This document shows positions 1 through 9,629 of a stretch of DNA of 21,641 bases, in pieces. Under the pieces are notes generated by a model. That model saw nothing but the letters and a program-made list of their open reading frames with translations. It made no database searches and was not told where the DNA came from. The stretch is from Chara braunii (Eukaryota > Streptophyta > Charophyceae > Charales > Characeae), in NCBI GenBank assembly GCA_003427395.1, contig BFEA01000243.1, forward strand, positions 253,516 to 275,156, given 5' to 3'. Both the position numbers and the translations under genes were made by a program. The stretch's first letter is position 1. Each line of letters opens with the position of its first letter.

Positions 1-35
1 GCGGGTTGCCATTGTTGTCTTGTCTACAAAACTGT

Positions 36-540
36 GAGTTAGTTCGCACTTGTCGACACCCTTCGCACTTGTCGATAAACCACATCTTACTCGTTTCGAG
101 GGCAGCGAGTCGGGTCGCAATCTTTTCGAAGAGTTGTCGTCTTCCCTCCGAACTCACTCTGCCAGCCACCCAATTGTTTTGTATTCGTTTGCATTTCAAA
201 CACGAATCTCATTCTTCGGTTTCCTTCAGCCCAAAACTGCACGTCGGTTCCCCCTTGTCGATACCCATGCGGTACTTGTTGTACAGGACTTCATTCCCAA
301 AACTCTGAGTTAGTTCGCACTTTCCTGAAGATAAATCACCTCTTCCTCGACTCTACGACAGCGAGCTTGTTCGCACTCTCTCCGTGGAGCTGTTGTCTTC
401 CTTCCGAACTCACTCTGTCAGAGGACTGCTGTCTTTCCTATCCTTCACCCGATTGTTGTGACTTCGTGTGCATTTCGAACACCCATCTCTTACGTCCTTT
501 TCGTCCTCCATTTCGTTAAGTCCGAGTTAGTTCGCACTTC
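36..540. repeat. Imperfect tandem repeats of about 220-270 bp
   Basis: The 16-mer GAGTTAGTTCGCACTT occurs at 36-51, 307-322 and 524-539. The DNA between these anchors also aligns. Both units contain 'CTTCCGAACTCACTCTG' or 'CCTCCGAACTCACTCTG' (about 146-164 and 398-417), followed by a segment with GCATTTC(A/G)AACAC. I see two full units and the start of a third. The open frames across this stretch have no family features and I do not regard them as genes. The core 'TTCGCACTT' recurs in the right arm of the palindrome at 5537-5560. Confidence 0.75.
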
Positions 541-555
541 GCTTCTGTAATGGTA

Positions 556-609
556 TGAGGTTGGGCATATTAGTCATCCAAGTTGGTCTGAGGTTGGGCG
601 TATTAGTCA
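556..609. repeat. 33-bp tandem duplication upstream of P1
   Basis: The 21-mer TGAGGTTGGGC(A/G)TATTAGTCA occurs at 556-576 and 589-609 with one mismatch, giving a 33-bp period. It ends 15 bases before the best start codon of the P1 relic, so it may lie in the old promoter or leader. No function can be shown. Confidence 0.7.
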
Positions 610-1908
610 ACGAGTGGGAGTACAATGGCGTCCGCAAAGAACACATCCACAAGCACTAGACCATCTACGAGAGGGACGACCACTTCAGCAATCTACTCCT
701 CAGTATATGCACGCAAAGGGAGCACAATGGTTTTTTGACTTCGTTGTTCAGGGGGACCTTTTTCGGCCAGCTGTTTTCATGCGACCCACTTGCGTTCCAT
801 ACGCTGGGGGAGCGGTCAACGTTCTTCCTCTCAGTACCATCGTCTCATGCGCCAAGACTCCTGGAGGTTTGCTCAAGCTGCACACTAACGGCTTGTACGA
901 CAAGTGCACACTGCCTCTCAGAGGTTTTGAGGGTGTGCTGGTGACTATCAAGAGTTTCACGGGGTACGGCTCGAACATGACGTTGTGATCTCACTTCAAA
1001 GGCCTTTACGATGGAGGCAGCAAGAGTCTTTCATCGCCAGAGCAATATCTCGATCTCGCGCTGATGGTGTCGAAAGAACGTCCGGTTCTTCCGCGAGAAT
1101 ATGTTTTTCGGCTTCTGCCACCCCATGAGGGTTCCTCCGGCTTGGCTCAAGAAACTCCAGGGACGGTAGTGGGGCGTGGGCATGCGATTCGCGACGCTGG
1201 GGGACGGATCGAGGAGCTCGCGCGCAGCGTTCACACGCAGGTCGGCCCGGATGCTCCTGGGAACACGTCAGACTTGCATTCTCAGGGTACAGGGACTCAA
1301 CGGGTCGGTACTCCAAAACTCCTTAAGGTCCGCTGCGGTGGCGACACGTATTCGCTTCGAGATGAGACGAGAAGAGAATCCGACAGATCGGGGCAAGATG
1401 TCGGAGGGAATGAGGCTGAAGGGATGGGCGCTGTCCGTGAAAGCTCTTGCGGGGAGCCGACTCCTTCGGAGAAGAAGCGCGAGCGACAGAGGATGGTGCG
1501 AGAGGAGGTGGCGGAGGAAACCCTCCTCATGAAGAGGATGAGAGGAAAATCGGAGGCGGTGATGGGCGGGGATGGAGGTGACGTCGGAGAACGTGCCTCG
1601 GGAAAGAGGCCGTGGAAGGAAGAGGGTGAGACGGCGAGTAAGAAAGCGAGGAGGCCCAGCGGTTTGACCATCCGCGAAGGACAAGCCATGGGTGGAGGAT
1701 ATTCGGTTAATCCAGGCGCTGCGGCCGTGAGAGAACCTTCGGGGAGATCGAAACGGAAAGTGGCAGCTGAAGAAGGCGATGGCCAGAAGAAACCTCGAAG
1801 GCGGAAGACTGCTGAGGCGGCGAGCGGTGACGAAGGCCTGTCGGTGAGGAGTGCGACGAAGCGGCAGCGTTCTGGCTCGAATACGAGCGGATTGATGGCG
1901 GTGAAATC

Positions 1909-2670
1909 GTGGAGAAGGAGCTCCCCGTCCAACTGCTCATCGACCCCAGGAAGGTCTGCGACATCCCGCCTTGGGAAAGATATTACAACCACCGCAGTCT
2001 AAATCGCGAAACTGTGGACGACATCAAGGCAACGATGCTGAGTCAATTCCGCGAGAAAAAGGGGAAGATCTGGACGAAAAACCCTTTGGTTCTGGCACCC
2101 ATTTACAAGCCGGTGACGCGTAGGCCGGAGAAAGCTGACAGGGTTCACAAAGATGTGTTCAAGCCAGAGGACAAGGACAAGTACTACTATTACCCTCTTA
2201 ATTGACAACACACCGTGGTTGCTGTGAAGGAGTTGAAGGGTGAGCCAATATTCGATTTGTGGAAGATGCACTCGTGGCCGACGAGAGTAGTGTGGTTCTC
2301 CGACCGAGATTTTGCGGGGTATAGGCAGGTCAGTCTCAACGAGAATACGAGACACAAGATGTCTAAGCAGCGATCGCAGAAGGCCACGTTCTTGGACATG
2401 CGGGAGGCATGGGAGAAAGAAGGAAGGCCGATGGCCATTCAAGGGAACCCTTCCGGCAAGGAGGCCGAAAAACAAAAGTTTTTCGAATTCCAAAAGCTGC
2501 TTTTGGGAAAGAGTCCGAACGAAGCTCACTGGACGTTGGCAAAAAAAGATTCGTCCCTCACCGACAAGGAGTATGTCGCTGCCGTTGGCAATGCATTGAG
2601 GCAATGGATGCCGCTCGTGATAGCCGGTGATGACGTTTTCCGCAAAGCCATGGAGTTCAACGCGAAATGA
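1909..2670 (+). other. ParB/Srx-like region of P1
   Basis: In frame 1 the relic reads 'DIPPWERYYNHRSLNRETVDDI', here split as DIPPWERYYNHR and SLNRETVDDI. It then reads PLVLAPI, KYYYY and, after a TGA at 2203, QHTVVAVKEL. This follows the ParB/sulfiredoxin pattern: a polar start with an Arg, a helix that picks L/I at 'ddI', a P-[IL]-x-[VL] strand, then a tyrosine-rich strand leading into the G-x-(H/R)-R helix. In P2 the last element reads DVAGQHNAAAARALL, closer to the ParB 'GeRRxxAA' box. The match is by eye; a profile search would be decisive. The stop at 2203 replaces a Gly of P2 and that at 2668 replaces a Trp. Confidence 0.5.
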
Positions 2671-3519
2671 GCGGAGGGAAAGTTGTTGGGCGGCGACGGC
2701 AAGACGCCATTGTCGAGGCCGGGCAAATACATGGCAGATAAATCTCCGGGTCTGCAAGCAATTCCGGAAATGGGCTCGAAAGGGGCGACTGGTGAAACGA
2801 AGATGGGGTGGCTGGTCCGGGTCCCGCCACCTCCGACCAAAAAGAAAACGCAAGCGGACGACAAGTTTTTCGTGGTCGTGAAGGAGCCAGACATGTTCTG
2901 TTAGCAGTGTCTCGCCGACATGACCGATGTCGAGAAATTGTCGATCCTCGATGACATTCTCGCTCTAAGGGCAGTGTTCGTGCAATCTGCGGGCGGGCAT
3001 CTGAGGCGTCAGCATAAACCTGGAATTAAAGACATGGTCGCGACGAGGAAAGTGGACCGTGTGATGCTCCGTATGTTCCACTACATTTTGTTCCTTGAAA
3101 TGGAGGAGCACGAACGTGTTTGGCGCTCCTGGAACCCTTTTTTCCGTACCGAGGGGCGACTTCTGGAGGGGTTCGGGCCACAGGGCCTCATGAAACAGGT
3201 GTGGGTTTAAATGCGAAAGCATTTCCAGGGTGCAGTGGAGTACGTGAACACTTGCAAACGTACTCTTCCGCACGAGAAGGAGTCCCTCGACGACGCGAAG
3301 AGATTGTACGATGATGACAGGTTCCCTAAATCTTTCGAAAAGTCTGTCCGTTCCATCTTGTGACGGACGGAAGAAGAAGTTCGAGACATGATCAGGGTTA
3401 GCGGGGATGTGAGGCACATCAAATGGCCCGACCTCAACCGGGTGACCAGACTTGTTCCTTTCGCTTTCCCGCCTTTCCAAGCTCACAGTCATGTCACTGC
3501 GATCCGTGAGGTTGTGCAA

Positions 3520-4300
3520 CATTACGTGTGCAACCTGTACGTCCTCGATTTGTGTGATCCCAACACTCCTCACAGACTGGCGAGAAGACGATTTCGCCAA
3601 CTTGCAAGGCGTTCTCCAAACACTTTCGCCAACGCACTGGGCACTTCTGGTCTTTTTCCCCTCTCGTTGGGAGCTCAGTTTCTTGAAAGGCATGGCCAGG
3701 CTTAGCGTCCATCACGTCAGGACAGGGAAGTGGGTGCGCAATGCACAAAAGCAGGCCACTGTCCAGGAAGGTAATATGCTGGTTGAGGAGTGTGACCGCC
3801 TATACGTGATTTTAAATGGCGAGAAGCTGGAAGACAACACATTCGCAGTCTACCCGGCCAGTAGCCCGACAAAGGCTTCCCGTGCTCATGGTTCAAGTCC
3901 GGCCAAACACACGGTGGCGGCCCGCTCGAAAGTTGTCTGTTCGTCGGACCCATCAGAACAGGCTGTGGCGTGTTTCGACGTGGCGGAAGAGGAAAGGTTC
4001 TCTCGTAGCATGTGGGAGGACGGCGGCGTGACAAGTGTTAGTGGAGCTGCTTACGGGGAGATGGAGCGTAACCCATCCCGTCTACTCGGTCTACTCGAAA
4101 ACTTTTGCAAAGCTGGGCGAACTGTTTTTTTCTTTGGGAAGGCGCATGCGTGAATCGTGTGGGAACTCCTGCGCACTGGTCGGAACGTCGTCGCGTTGGA
4201 GAAGGAAGCGAAGATGATCGATTACCTTCACGAGTTCGTGAAGACACGCGTTGCAGACACTCGCAATGCTTGCGATTTTGTCCAGACCACCGGCGAACGA
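3520..4300 (+). other. Aminomethyltransferase-like core of P1
   Basis: VLDLCDP (3541-3561) sits where beta-class N4/N6 DNA methyltransferases carry the DPPY motif IV. About 190 codons later comes R-N-P-S-R-L-L-G-L-L-E, then FFFGKAHA, then GRNVVALE. This is the motif X / motif I / motif II pattern 'KP..LLe.l...G..vlDpF.GsGtT..aA..lGR..iGiE'. The residues needed for AdoMet binding and catalysis are replaced (GKAHA for GSGTT, LCDP for DPPY), and P2 shares the same replacements. A one-base frameshift near 3565 and a TGA at 4151 break this copy. The homology call is an inference from pattern and order. Confidence 0.45.
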
Positions 4301-5340
4301 AACTGGGATCCCAAACGTGATATGTATTGGAAATTGTCGGGGAACAAAAGGACGGAGGTTTGGGACTTCCTTTTCCAACCCGGACCGCCTGGTCCGACCA
4401 ACCTCGAATACATTCGACGGAGAAACCTGGTGTTCGGTGTGCTCAATGGGTACGACAATGCACCCAGGGAGTCTGTCTCGCATTTCCTGAGAAGGCTGGA
4501 GCACATTTACTTTACGCTGGCCGAACCGCTCACCCTCGAAAACTACAAGTCACAGTTTGACGAGGAGGACCCTTTCGACGCTGAAGACATGGAGGAGCTG
4601 AGCGACTCCGAAACCTTCGATTTCCAGTCCATGCCACTTCCTCGGGTGGTTGGACAGGTTGGTGATGAAGAGGAAGGTGGCCATCGGAGATATAGCACGT
4701 CCCCTGCCGGTTTGAAGCGTGTGTTTCGGGGCGAGCCAATGGACGACCAATCGTCTGATGACAGGGAGGAAGAGAGAGACTATGATCATGAACCTTGTGA
4801 CAGGTTCCCTAAGGACCATGACACCTGGCAGAATGACAGACTCTACTTCTTCGGCAAGCATCACCGGTTTACGTCGGAGGATGTCTGGGGACACAACGTC
4901 GTCTGGCACCCGAGGATATTCCAACCTGCTGTGAAGAATGGAATGTGGGTCATGGCAATGAAGGAGGCCGATGGCAAGTGGAGTGGACTGAAGAGACTGG
5001 GAGCGGGTGCATTTAAGAGAACGGCGAGACATGCTCTGGTGGAGCATTTGAGTCTTATGAACCCCGAGAGGAACGATCTGGACGTCACTGCGTATGCAGA
5101 ACAAAAGCTAAATGAGTTGTACGCCAACAACATGTTGGAGTTTCGAGCGCCTTTCTACACACCCGAAACGGCACCGTCTTGTGGCATTGACTGGCGCATG
5201 CCGCAACCTCCGTCGGGCGGTTAGCATCCGGGAGGGGGTGGAGGAGGAGACGAAGAAGACGGCGGAGGTGGCGGAGGAGACAGCTCACAATTTGTCGGAA
5301 AGGGGACAGGCGAGACATCGTCGGTAGAGAAGGCGTCCGA

Positions 5341-5445
5341 CGGAAAGGGGTCAGGTGGAAAGGACTCGGGCGGAAAGGGGTCTGGCAGGAAGGGGTAGGG
5401 CGGAAAGGGGTTGGGCGGGAAGGGGTCGGGCGGAAAGCGTAGAAC
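5341..5445 (+). repeat. 15-bp minisatellite in the P1 tail
   Basis: Seven 15-bp units of the type CGGAAAGGGGTCGGG run at 5341, 5356, 5371, 5386, 5401, 5416 and 5431. In the P1 frame they encode G-G-K-G-S pentads, interrupted by TAG at 5396. They follow a Gly/Asp/Glu-rich stretch, matching the Gly-rich tail of P2 in position and composition but not in sequence. Confidence 0.85.
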
Positions 5446-5536
5446 GTCCAGGAGTCCCCAGTATATGGAAATTGACCCCCACTGCGTAGGGAGTCGAGAT
5501 TCCGACATGTGAGACGAGGCCACCCTGAGGTCTGAT

Positions 5537-5560
5537 CAAGTGCGAGTAGATTCGCACTTG
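5537..5560. repeat. Perfect 24-bp inverted repeat
   Basis: CAAGTGCGA, six bases GTAGAT, then TCGCACTTG form a perfect palindrome with 9-bp arms and 24 bp in total. It has the same length and layout as the 24-bp family that fills 8.9-19.9 kb, and it is the only such element in the left 8.8 kb. It lies 25 bases after the end of the P1 frame. Confidence 0.8.
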
Positions 5561-5900
5561 TCTGCGAGGACTTTGTTTCCCCTTGCCGAGGAGAGTCCAT
5601 CCCGCCGTGCACAACAGAGGTCTCCTATGCTCAACACCTTGCCCCTGAAAGAGGGCGAGTCTTCGTTTTGCCTGGAGGGCGGGATGCCTGCATTGCGAAG
5701 GAGCGAAGGTGCGACCTTCGGTTCCCTCAGCTCGAGCGACCGCCACAAACTCCGAATACATTCGGATTTGCTGACGTCGCCCTCCGCCATAAGTGCTCCT
5801 CACGCAACAGTTCCGAGGGCCAAGAAAATGTGACGTCCTGCCCCCCGCATCTTCAATTCGACACAGGGTTATCCTGCTCACTTCCGTTCTCATCTGTTGA
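5561..5900. other. Intergenic stretch, nothing recognised
   Basis: The stretch has open frames on both strands of under 180 codons with Ser/Arg-rich, unpatterned translations. I see no family motif, no long repeat and no clear splice pair tying it to P1 or U1. Confidence 0.5.
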
Positions 5901-6215
5901 GACTCGAGACTGGCGGTCTCGCGACGTGCTGGAGGGGCCCGCTGCAGGAGTGTTGGAGACCGGGGGTGGTGAGTACGAACGTCATACTCCTGGGGAAGAG
6001 GACCGCTCTCCGGGAACGCATGCTGTACATCGGGAAGAGGAGACTCAACGCTGGCAGTCTCGCAAAGTGTTGGAGACCGGGAGAGCGAGTGTGAACGTCA
6101 TGCTTCGGAGGGTGCGTTCGTGAACACTGACAGCAAGAGTGCAGGAGCTCCTGGGGAAACGCATGCTCTATAACGGGGAGAGGAGACTCGACACTGGCCG
6201 GCTCGGGAAGACGTG
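5901..6215. repeat. Tandem repeat of about 142 bp
   Basis: GACTCGAGACTGGCGGTCTC (5901), GACTCAACGCTGGCAGTCTC (6042) and GACTCGACACTGGCCGGCTC (6185) start successive units 141 and 143 bp apart. GTTGGAGACCGGG and GGGAA(A)CGCATGCT recur inside the units. The period is not always a multiple of three, so it is not obviously a coding repeat. Confidence 0.75.
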
Positions 6216-6410
6216 AAGGGGCTCCACGCACGAGCGCTGGTGATCGGGACGTCCGAAGACGTTCTGCAAAGTCGTTCGGCTGTGGCCACGACGCGAGAGG
6301 GTGTCGTTAAGGGAGGTCAGTGGACGTTCGTGCAAGCTCCCGTTTTTGGCGACGATGAAGACGGAGTGGAAGCTCGGGTTCATGGCGATGAGAAAGACGG
6401 AGAACCCGTG

Positions 6411-6938
6411 GTGGAAGGCGGTGAGGTGACTGTCGGCATCCAGACGGATCCACAACGGAAAGATGGTGATTCTTCGCCCACCCGTTGCGGTGAAGAACAG
6501 GGTGGTCGAGCGTCTATTCTAAGCACCGCTCGGGGAATGGTGCTTCATGAAGCCATAGAGTTGGGTGACGACTCGGCTGCCACCGAGCTGGTTAGCCACT
6601 CAGGCGTGGCCGAGATGCAGAACGTCGAATCCTCCGTGGAAGGCGGTGAGGTGGCCGTCAGCATCAAGATGGATCCGTAGCGGAAAGATTATGATTCTCT
6701 GTCCACCCGTTGCGGTGCAGAACAGGGTGATCGAGCATTTGTCCTCAGTATCGGTCGGGAAATGGTGCTGCATGAAGCCATCGACTTGCTAAGCGACTCA
6801 GCTCCCACCGAGCTGGTTAGCGACACGGTCGTGGCCGAGGTGCAGAACGTCGAATCGTCCGTGGACGTTGGTGCAGTGGCGCGACAGGAGGGCGAGTTCC
6901 CTCAAAGGGCTCCTGAGCACGGTAAGATTTGTGAATAG
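6411..6938 (+). repeat. Coding tandem repeat, 225 bp (75 codons)
   Basis: Units begin at 6411, 6636 and 6861, exactly 225 bp apart and in one frame. The first two align through VEGGEV, DP(Q/stop)RKD, TRCG(E/A)EQG, MVLHEAI(E/D)L, TELVS and VAE(M/V)QNVESS. The third is cut short by the splice donor at 6922. Conservation is clear at protein level and the frame is kept, so the repeat was once translated. Confidence 0.8.
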
Positions 6939-7064
6939 GAGCACTCGCATATCTGTCAGTAGCCAACTCTGTGTTCGTCCAAATTGACGTCATGGGCTAA
7001 TGTACCTTTTACCACTTGTTAAAAAAAAGCTTGTGGGTTGTGGGTTGTTTTCTATGTTCTACAG
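6922..7064 (+). other. Spliceosomal intron of U1
   Basis: The donor is CACG|GTAAGATTT and the acceptor is TTTTCTATGTTCTACAG|GTG. Removing the 143 nt connects two open frames that are otherwise in different phases. The U2 copy on the other strand has TGTTTTACAG at the same protein position, followed by the same G-V-R. This supports it as an inherited intron. Confidence 0.75.
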
Positions 7065-7860
7065 GTGTGAGGTTGTCAATGTCCCTACCCATGAAGCCTG
7101 TAAAAGCCGTGAGCGAGAAATGTCTTTCAGGGAGGTCATTGGCCGCTTTACCGAAGAAGTCATCAAGTGTAGGGTTGTTTAAAAGGGTCCAGATGCATCG
7201 CGTTTCCCAGAGAGTTGTCAGGGTTCTGAAGGCTTGTGGAATAGATAAGGAGGAAGGTTTGCGAAAACATTTGGCTGCGTCTATTGAAAGCGTTACTGCT
7301 TTGTCTGATGGGTCTGATGACAATGCCAAACGGGGTGTCTTAAAAGACCCGTGTCCTAAGTACATCGCCAAGGACACATTCAACGGTCGGGGATACAACT
7401 TTTTTGGGAAAAAGGCGGACGGTTCTTAGCCATTTCGCCCCGGTGATTTTGATCACTCCTCACACTTGTTCGTGGGTGTTTGTGCAGTTGGGGCTACATC
7501 ATGTTTCCGCGTTCCGTTGCCTACTGAGGAGCTTAGTGCTACGGACTTCAGAATGTTGCGGAACGTCTGCGGAGATTTCAGCAACGGCCACGTGGTGATA
7601 TCCTCGGTTCGCAAAGGGGTCAGTTCAATTCCGTTGAGCAAAAAAAGTCTTCAAACTATTGTTCAAGGGAAATGGCTTTCCGACGAGGTGGTGGAGTCGT
7701 ACTTGGCCTTGCTTGCCAACGTTGCGTTGCCTGGGTAATACGTTATTCGTTAAAATAGGACATTATATTGTGTCCTCTTTCGAACGAATTCAGTTTTAGC
7801 TGCAGCCTAAGCAACGTAGGCATACCCATCCACTCACCCATCCACTCGCCCCATATGCGG

Positions 7861-8136
7861 AAGTGTGCTGAGATCCATACTTGTTTATAATGAGCAAGGT
7901 GTGCCTGATATGCAGAAGTGTGTCGAGATCCATACTTATGTATAATTCCGATGAGCAAGACGCCTTGATTGTGTCCTTATCGGAGAAGTTTGATAAGTGT
8001 GCTGAGATCCATACTAAGTCTTATTTTCGATTGTGATGAGCAAGGCGCATTGATTGTATCCTTGTCGGAGAAGTTTGATAAGTGTGCTGAGATCCATACT
8101 TATTTCTGATCGTGATGAGCAAGGTCCCTTGAGCAG
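7861..8136. repeat. Tandem repeat with AAGTGTGCTGAGATCCAT core
   Basis: AAGTGTG(CT/TC)GAGATCCATACT starts units at 7861, 7916, 7995 and 8080 (spacing 55, 79 and 85 bp). Each unit also has GATGAGCAAG or AATGAGCAAGG, and the longer ones add TCGGAGAAGTTTGATAAG. It lies downstream of the U1 truncation point and in no gene. Confidence 0.85.
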
Positions 8137-8319
8137 CACAACCTGCGACCCCCACTGATGGATAATCACAGCAACACAATAACGTCGACTTCTTGTTGTG
8201 TTTGAATGTTGGAACGTCGAAATTTCCGGTGGGCAGAGCTGAGGAAGGGAAAAAGGGAACTACCGCGCTTACTGCTCCGGGATTGAGCCTTCCCCCAATC
8301 CCCCATAAGAGCAGCGTGT

Positions 8320-8415
8320 GGGTGCCACATAGTGCATCGGCCCGCATCGGGGCCGGCCACCTTAATCCAGGACGACTTCATGTCCGACACTGGACTTATG
8401 GGTGCCACATAGTGC
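8320..8415. repeat. 16-bp direct repeat, 80-bp spacing
   Basis: GGGTGCCACATAGTGC is present identically at 8320-8335 and 8400-8415. Confidence 0.8.
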
Positions 8416-8430
8416 GCCGCGTTGCGGTGA

Positions 8431-8520
8431 TACGAGCGGAAAAAGGGATTTGAACCCCCAACCTTACGTTTCTCACACATGGCTTGTGAATGATGTAGCG
8501 TAAGCTCACGCCCGTGCCTA
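8431..8520 (-). other. tRNA-derived (SINE-like) fragment
   Basis: Read on the minus strand, GGTTCAAATCC (8456-8446) matches the Pol III B box, and GGGGG-TTCAAAT-CCC makes a T-arm. Upstream, TCACA-AGCCATG-TGTGA folds into a 5-bp stem with a 7-base loop, but base 33 is not T. No matching 7-bp acceptor stem is found. It is therefore not a working tRNA, but may be a tRNA-derived repeat. Ambiguous bases begin just beyond it. Confidence 0.3.
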
Positions 8521-8867
8521 TATAGNCCAGGNGCGNGCTNGCAGCGGAATAACCAACAGGAAAAAGTTATGGGTGCACCCGAGCAGTGGGGCGGAACAGG
8601 CAGTTGGACAGCAGGCGACCACTGCGGTGAATTCAGAGAAACCAGTGCCCTCATAGAGTTGCTCCCAGCGAGGCCGTTACGTGATGNNGCAGGGGCGACT
8701 CANGGCACGCGGAAACGCAAGCAGCACCGCGGACGGCACGTGGAAATGCAAGATGAATCTCACGCCCGCGACTGTGTCTAAAACTGCCATGCACCCCAAA
8801 AAAAGTTTCCACAAGTGGACTAATTCTAAGAGCAGTGCAAAAGCAGAAAACGACGAGCACAGGTGAA

Positions 8868-9024
8868 AACGAACGAGCACCGTCATCGGAATTTCGGATA
8901 TCGGCGGACTACAACCTCTTCGCCCCCGCCCCGACAAGAGTCTTATGTGGGTTGTCGTACATGCAATAATTATTATAGAGCGCAACACGAGTTGTTCCAC
9001 TGCATGAAAAGAGAGTGAGAGAAC
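8868..9024. repeat. Solo-arm copy of the 9.15-9.39 kb foldback
   Basis: The stretch contains a 24-bp family member (8889-8912) followed by ACAACCTCTTCGCCCCCGCC and TCTTATGT. It then goes directly to GCAATAATTATTATAGAGCG and the flank GTTGTTCCACTGCATGA. The same flank follows the full foldback at 9335-9385. Here one arm of the hairpin is missing. Confidence 0.65.
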
Positions 9025-9152
9025 ATCATTTAAGGGCTAAAAGACACGCGAGAACACAAATGCCTTCAAATAGTAAAATTGCAAACCGTCGTGACAAGCA
9101 AGGGGCAGCAATCCATATTCATGCCTTGCTTTCCACACACAACATACAGAGG

Positions 9153-9336
9153 AAGTGAATCGCACAAGGCACCGACATCGAAAGTTCGGATGCCGGCGGA
9201 GTACAGCCTCTTCGCCCCCCCCCGACAACAATCTTATGTACCACAACCTACATAAGATTGTTGCCGGGGGGGGCGAAGAGGCTGTAGTCCGCCGATATCC
9301 GAACTTTCGATGTCGGTGCCCTGTGCGTTTTACTTG
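9153..9336. repeat. Long hairpin (foldback/MITE-like), about 88-bp arms
   Basis: The left arm 9153-9240 pairs with the right arm 9249-9336 around an 8-base loop (9241-9248). Arm features in order are AAGT, CGCACA(A/G)GGCACCGACATCG, a 24-bp family member (9181-9204 and 9284-9307), CCTCTTCGCCCC with a C run, and CAACAATCTTATGTA. Only a few mismatches are visible. No coding capacity. Confidence 0.85.
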
Positions 9337-9389
9337 CAATAGAAATCATAGAGCGCAGCACGAATTGTTTCACTGCACGACAAGAGACT

Positions 9390-9629
9390 CAGGTGACGAA
9401 GTCCACACATGAAAAAGTCATCCAACTACAAGAAAACAATGTTGAACTGCACGAAAATAGTACCACTCCCATACCGACAGCGAGCATCCCAAAGACAACA
9501 AGAAACAGACCCAATGAAGAAAACAATGTTGAACTCAGAAAGACAAGTGAATAATGTCGTATGTTACCAAATACAATTGCCATAGAATGAAATAAATTTA
9601 AAGAATTTTGTAGAAGTCGTTGAAAACTG
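9390..9629. other. Downstream flank of U2, AT-rich
   Basis: AAGAAAACAATGTTGAACT is repeated at about 9430 and 9517. I see nothing else. It follows the stop codon of the U2 protease frame on the minus strand and would be its 3' flank. Confidence 0.5.

Larger units (their letters stand above)
625..5512 (+). pseudogene. P1: broken ParB/methyltransferase-like multidomain gene
   Basis: This is a decayed paralogue of the minus-strand gene P2 and aligns with it almost end to end at roughly 35-40% by eye. From the ATG at 625 it starts M-A-S-A-K, Ser/Thr-rich as in P2. It then changes to frame 2 near 700 (P1 'HAKGAQWFFDF', P2 'HAHTKWFVDR'). A basic segment with KKPRRRK and TKRQR follows at about 1370-1880 in frame 2. 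Frame 1 takes over near 1850 with a ParB-like stretch (PPWERYYNHRSLNRETVDDI, about 1966-2025). 'VVWFSDRDFAGY' and 'GNPSGK' match P2. The methyltransferase-like half spans about 3520-4300 and the WGHN domain about 4885-5215. Disruptions are TGA 986, TGA 2203, TGA 2668, TAG 2902, TAA 3208, TGA 3361, a one-base shift near 3565, TGA 4151, TAG 5222 and TAG 5396. The frame ends at TGA 5510. No intact product is possible without extensive recoding. It is upstream of U1 on the same strand, as P2 is of U2. Confidence 0.72.
6213..7738 (+). pseudogene. U1: truncated Ulp1/SENP-like protease gene with intron
   Basis: Exon 1 (frame 3, to 6921) holds an acidic region built of exact 75-codon repeats. A 143-nt intron (6922-7064) starts GTAAGA and ends with a pyrimidine tract and TACAG. 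It is phase 1 and joins frame 3 to frame 2, with H-G-V-R-L-S across the junction. Exon 2 (7065-7738) contains RVVRVLKACGIDKEEGLRKH, similar to 'MLKASGVDVE' in U2. It then contains the start of a C48 protease domain, LQTIVQGKWLSDEVVESYLALL, split here as LQTIVQGKWLSD and EVVESYLALL, matching the Ulp1 'L...WLnDevInfY..lL' element. The frame stops right after this, so the catalytic His, Asp, Gln and Cys are missing. TAG codons at 6678 (Gln in the sister repeat) and 7427 also interrupt it. The 5' limit is unknown, because 6213 is only where the open frame begins. Confidence 0.7.
8137..8860. other. Low-quality junction region without genes
   Basis: Ambiguous bases occur at 8526, 8532, 8536, 8540, 8687, 8688 and 8703. 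GGGTGCCACATAGTGC is directly repeated at 8320-8335 and 8400-8415. A tRNA-like scrap is described separately. I see no gene. The stretch lies between the two inverted P-U modules. Confidence 0.6.

Noticed and set aside
1297-1992. 231-codon frame on the minus strand
   Set aside because: It is the shadow of the Lys/Arg/Glu-rich segment of P1. Its Ser/Pro/Leu-rich text has no motif, and the plus strand connects to P1 homology.
2203-4153. Altered genetic code with TGA as Trp
   Set aside because: Some TGA codons replace Gly or Gln, TAG and TAA also interrupt the frames, and frameshifts are present. Decay explains this better.
7757-7776. Short hairpin AGGACA...TGTCCT after the U1 frame
   Set aside because: Six-base arms with an AT-rich loop are too common to call a terminator, especially in a eukaryote.
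8431-8520. Functional tRNA gene
   Set aside because: There is no matching acceptor stem and no T at position 33. Only the T-arm/B box is convincing.
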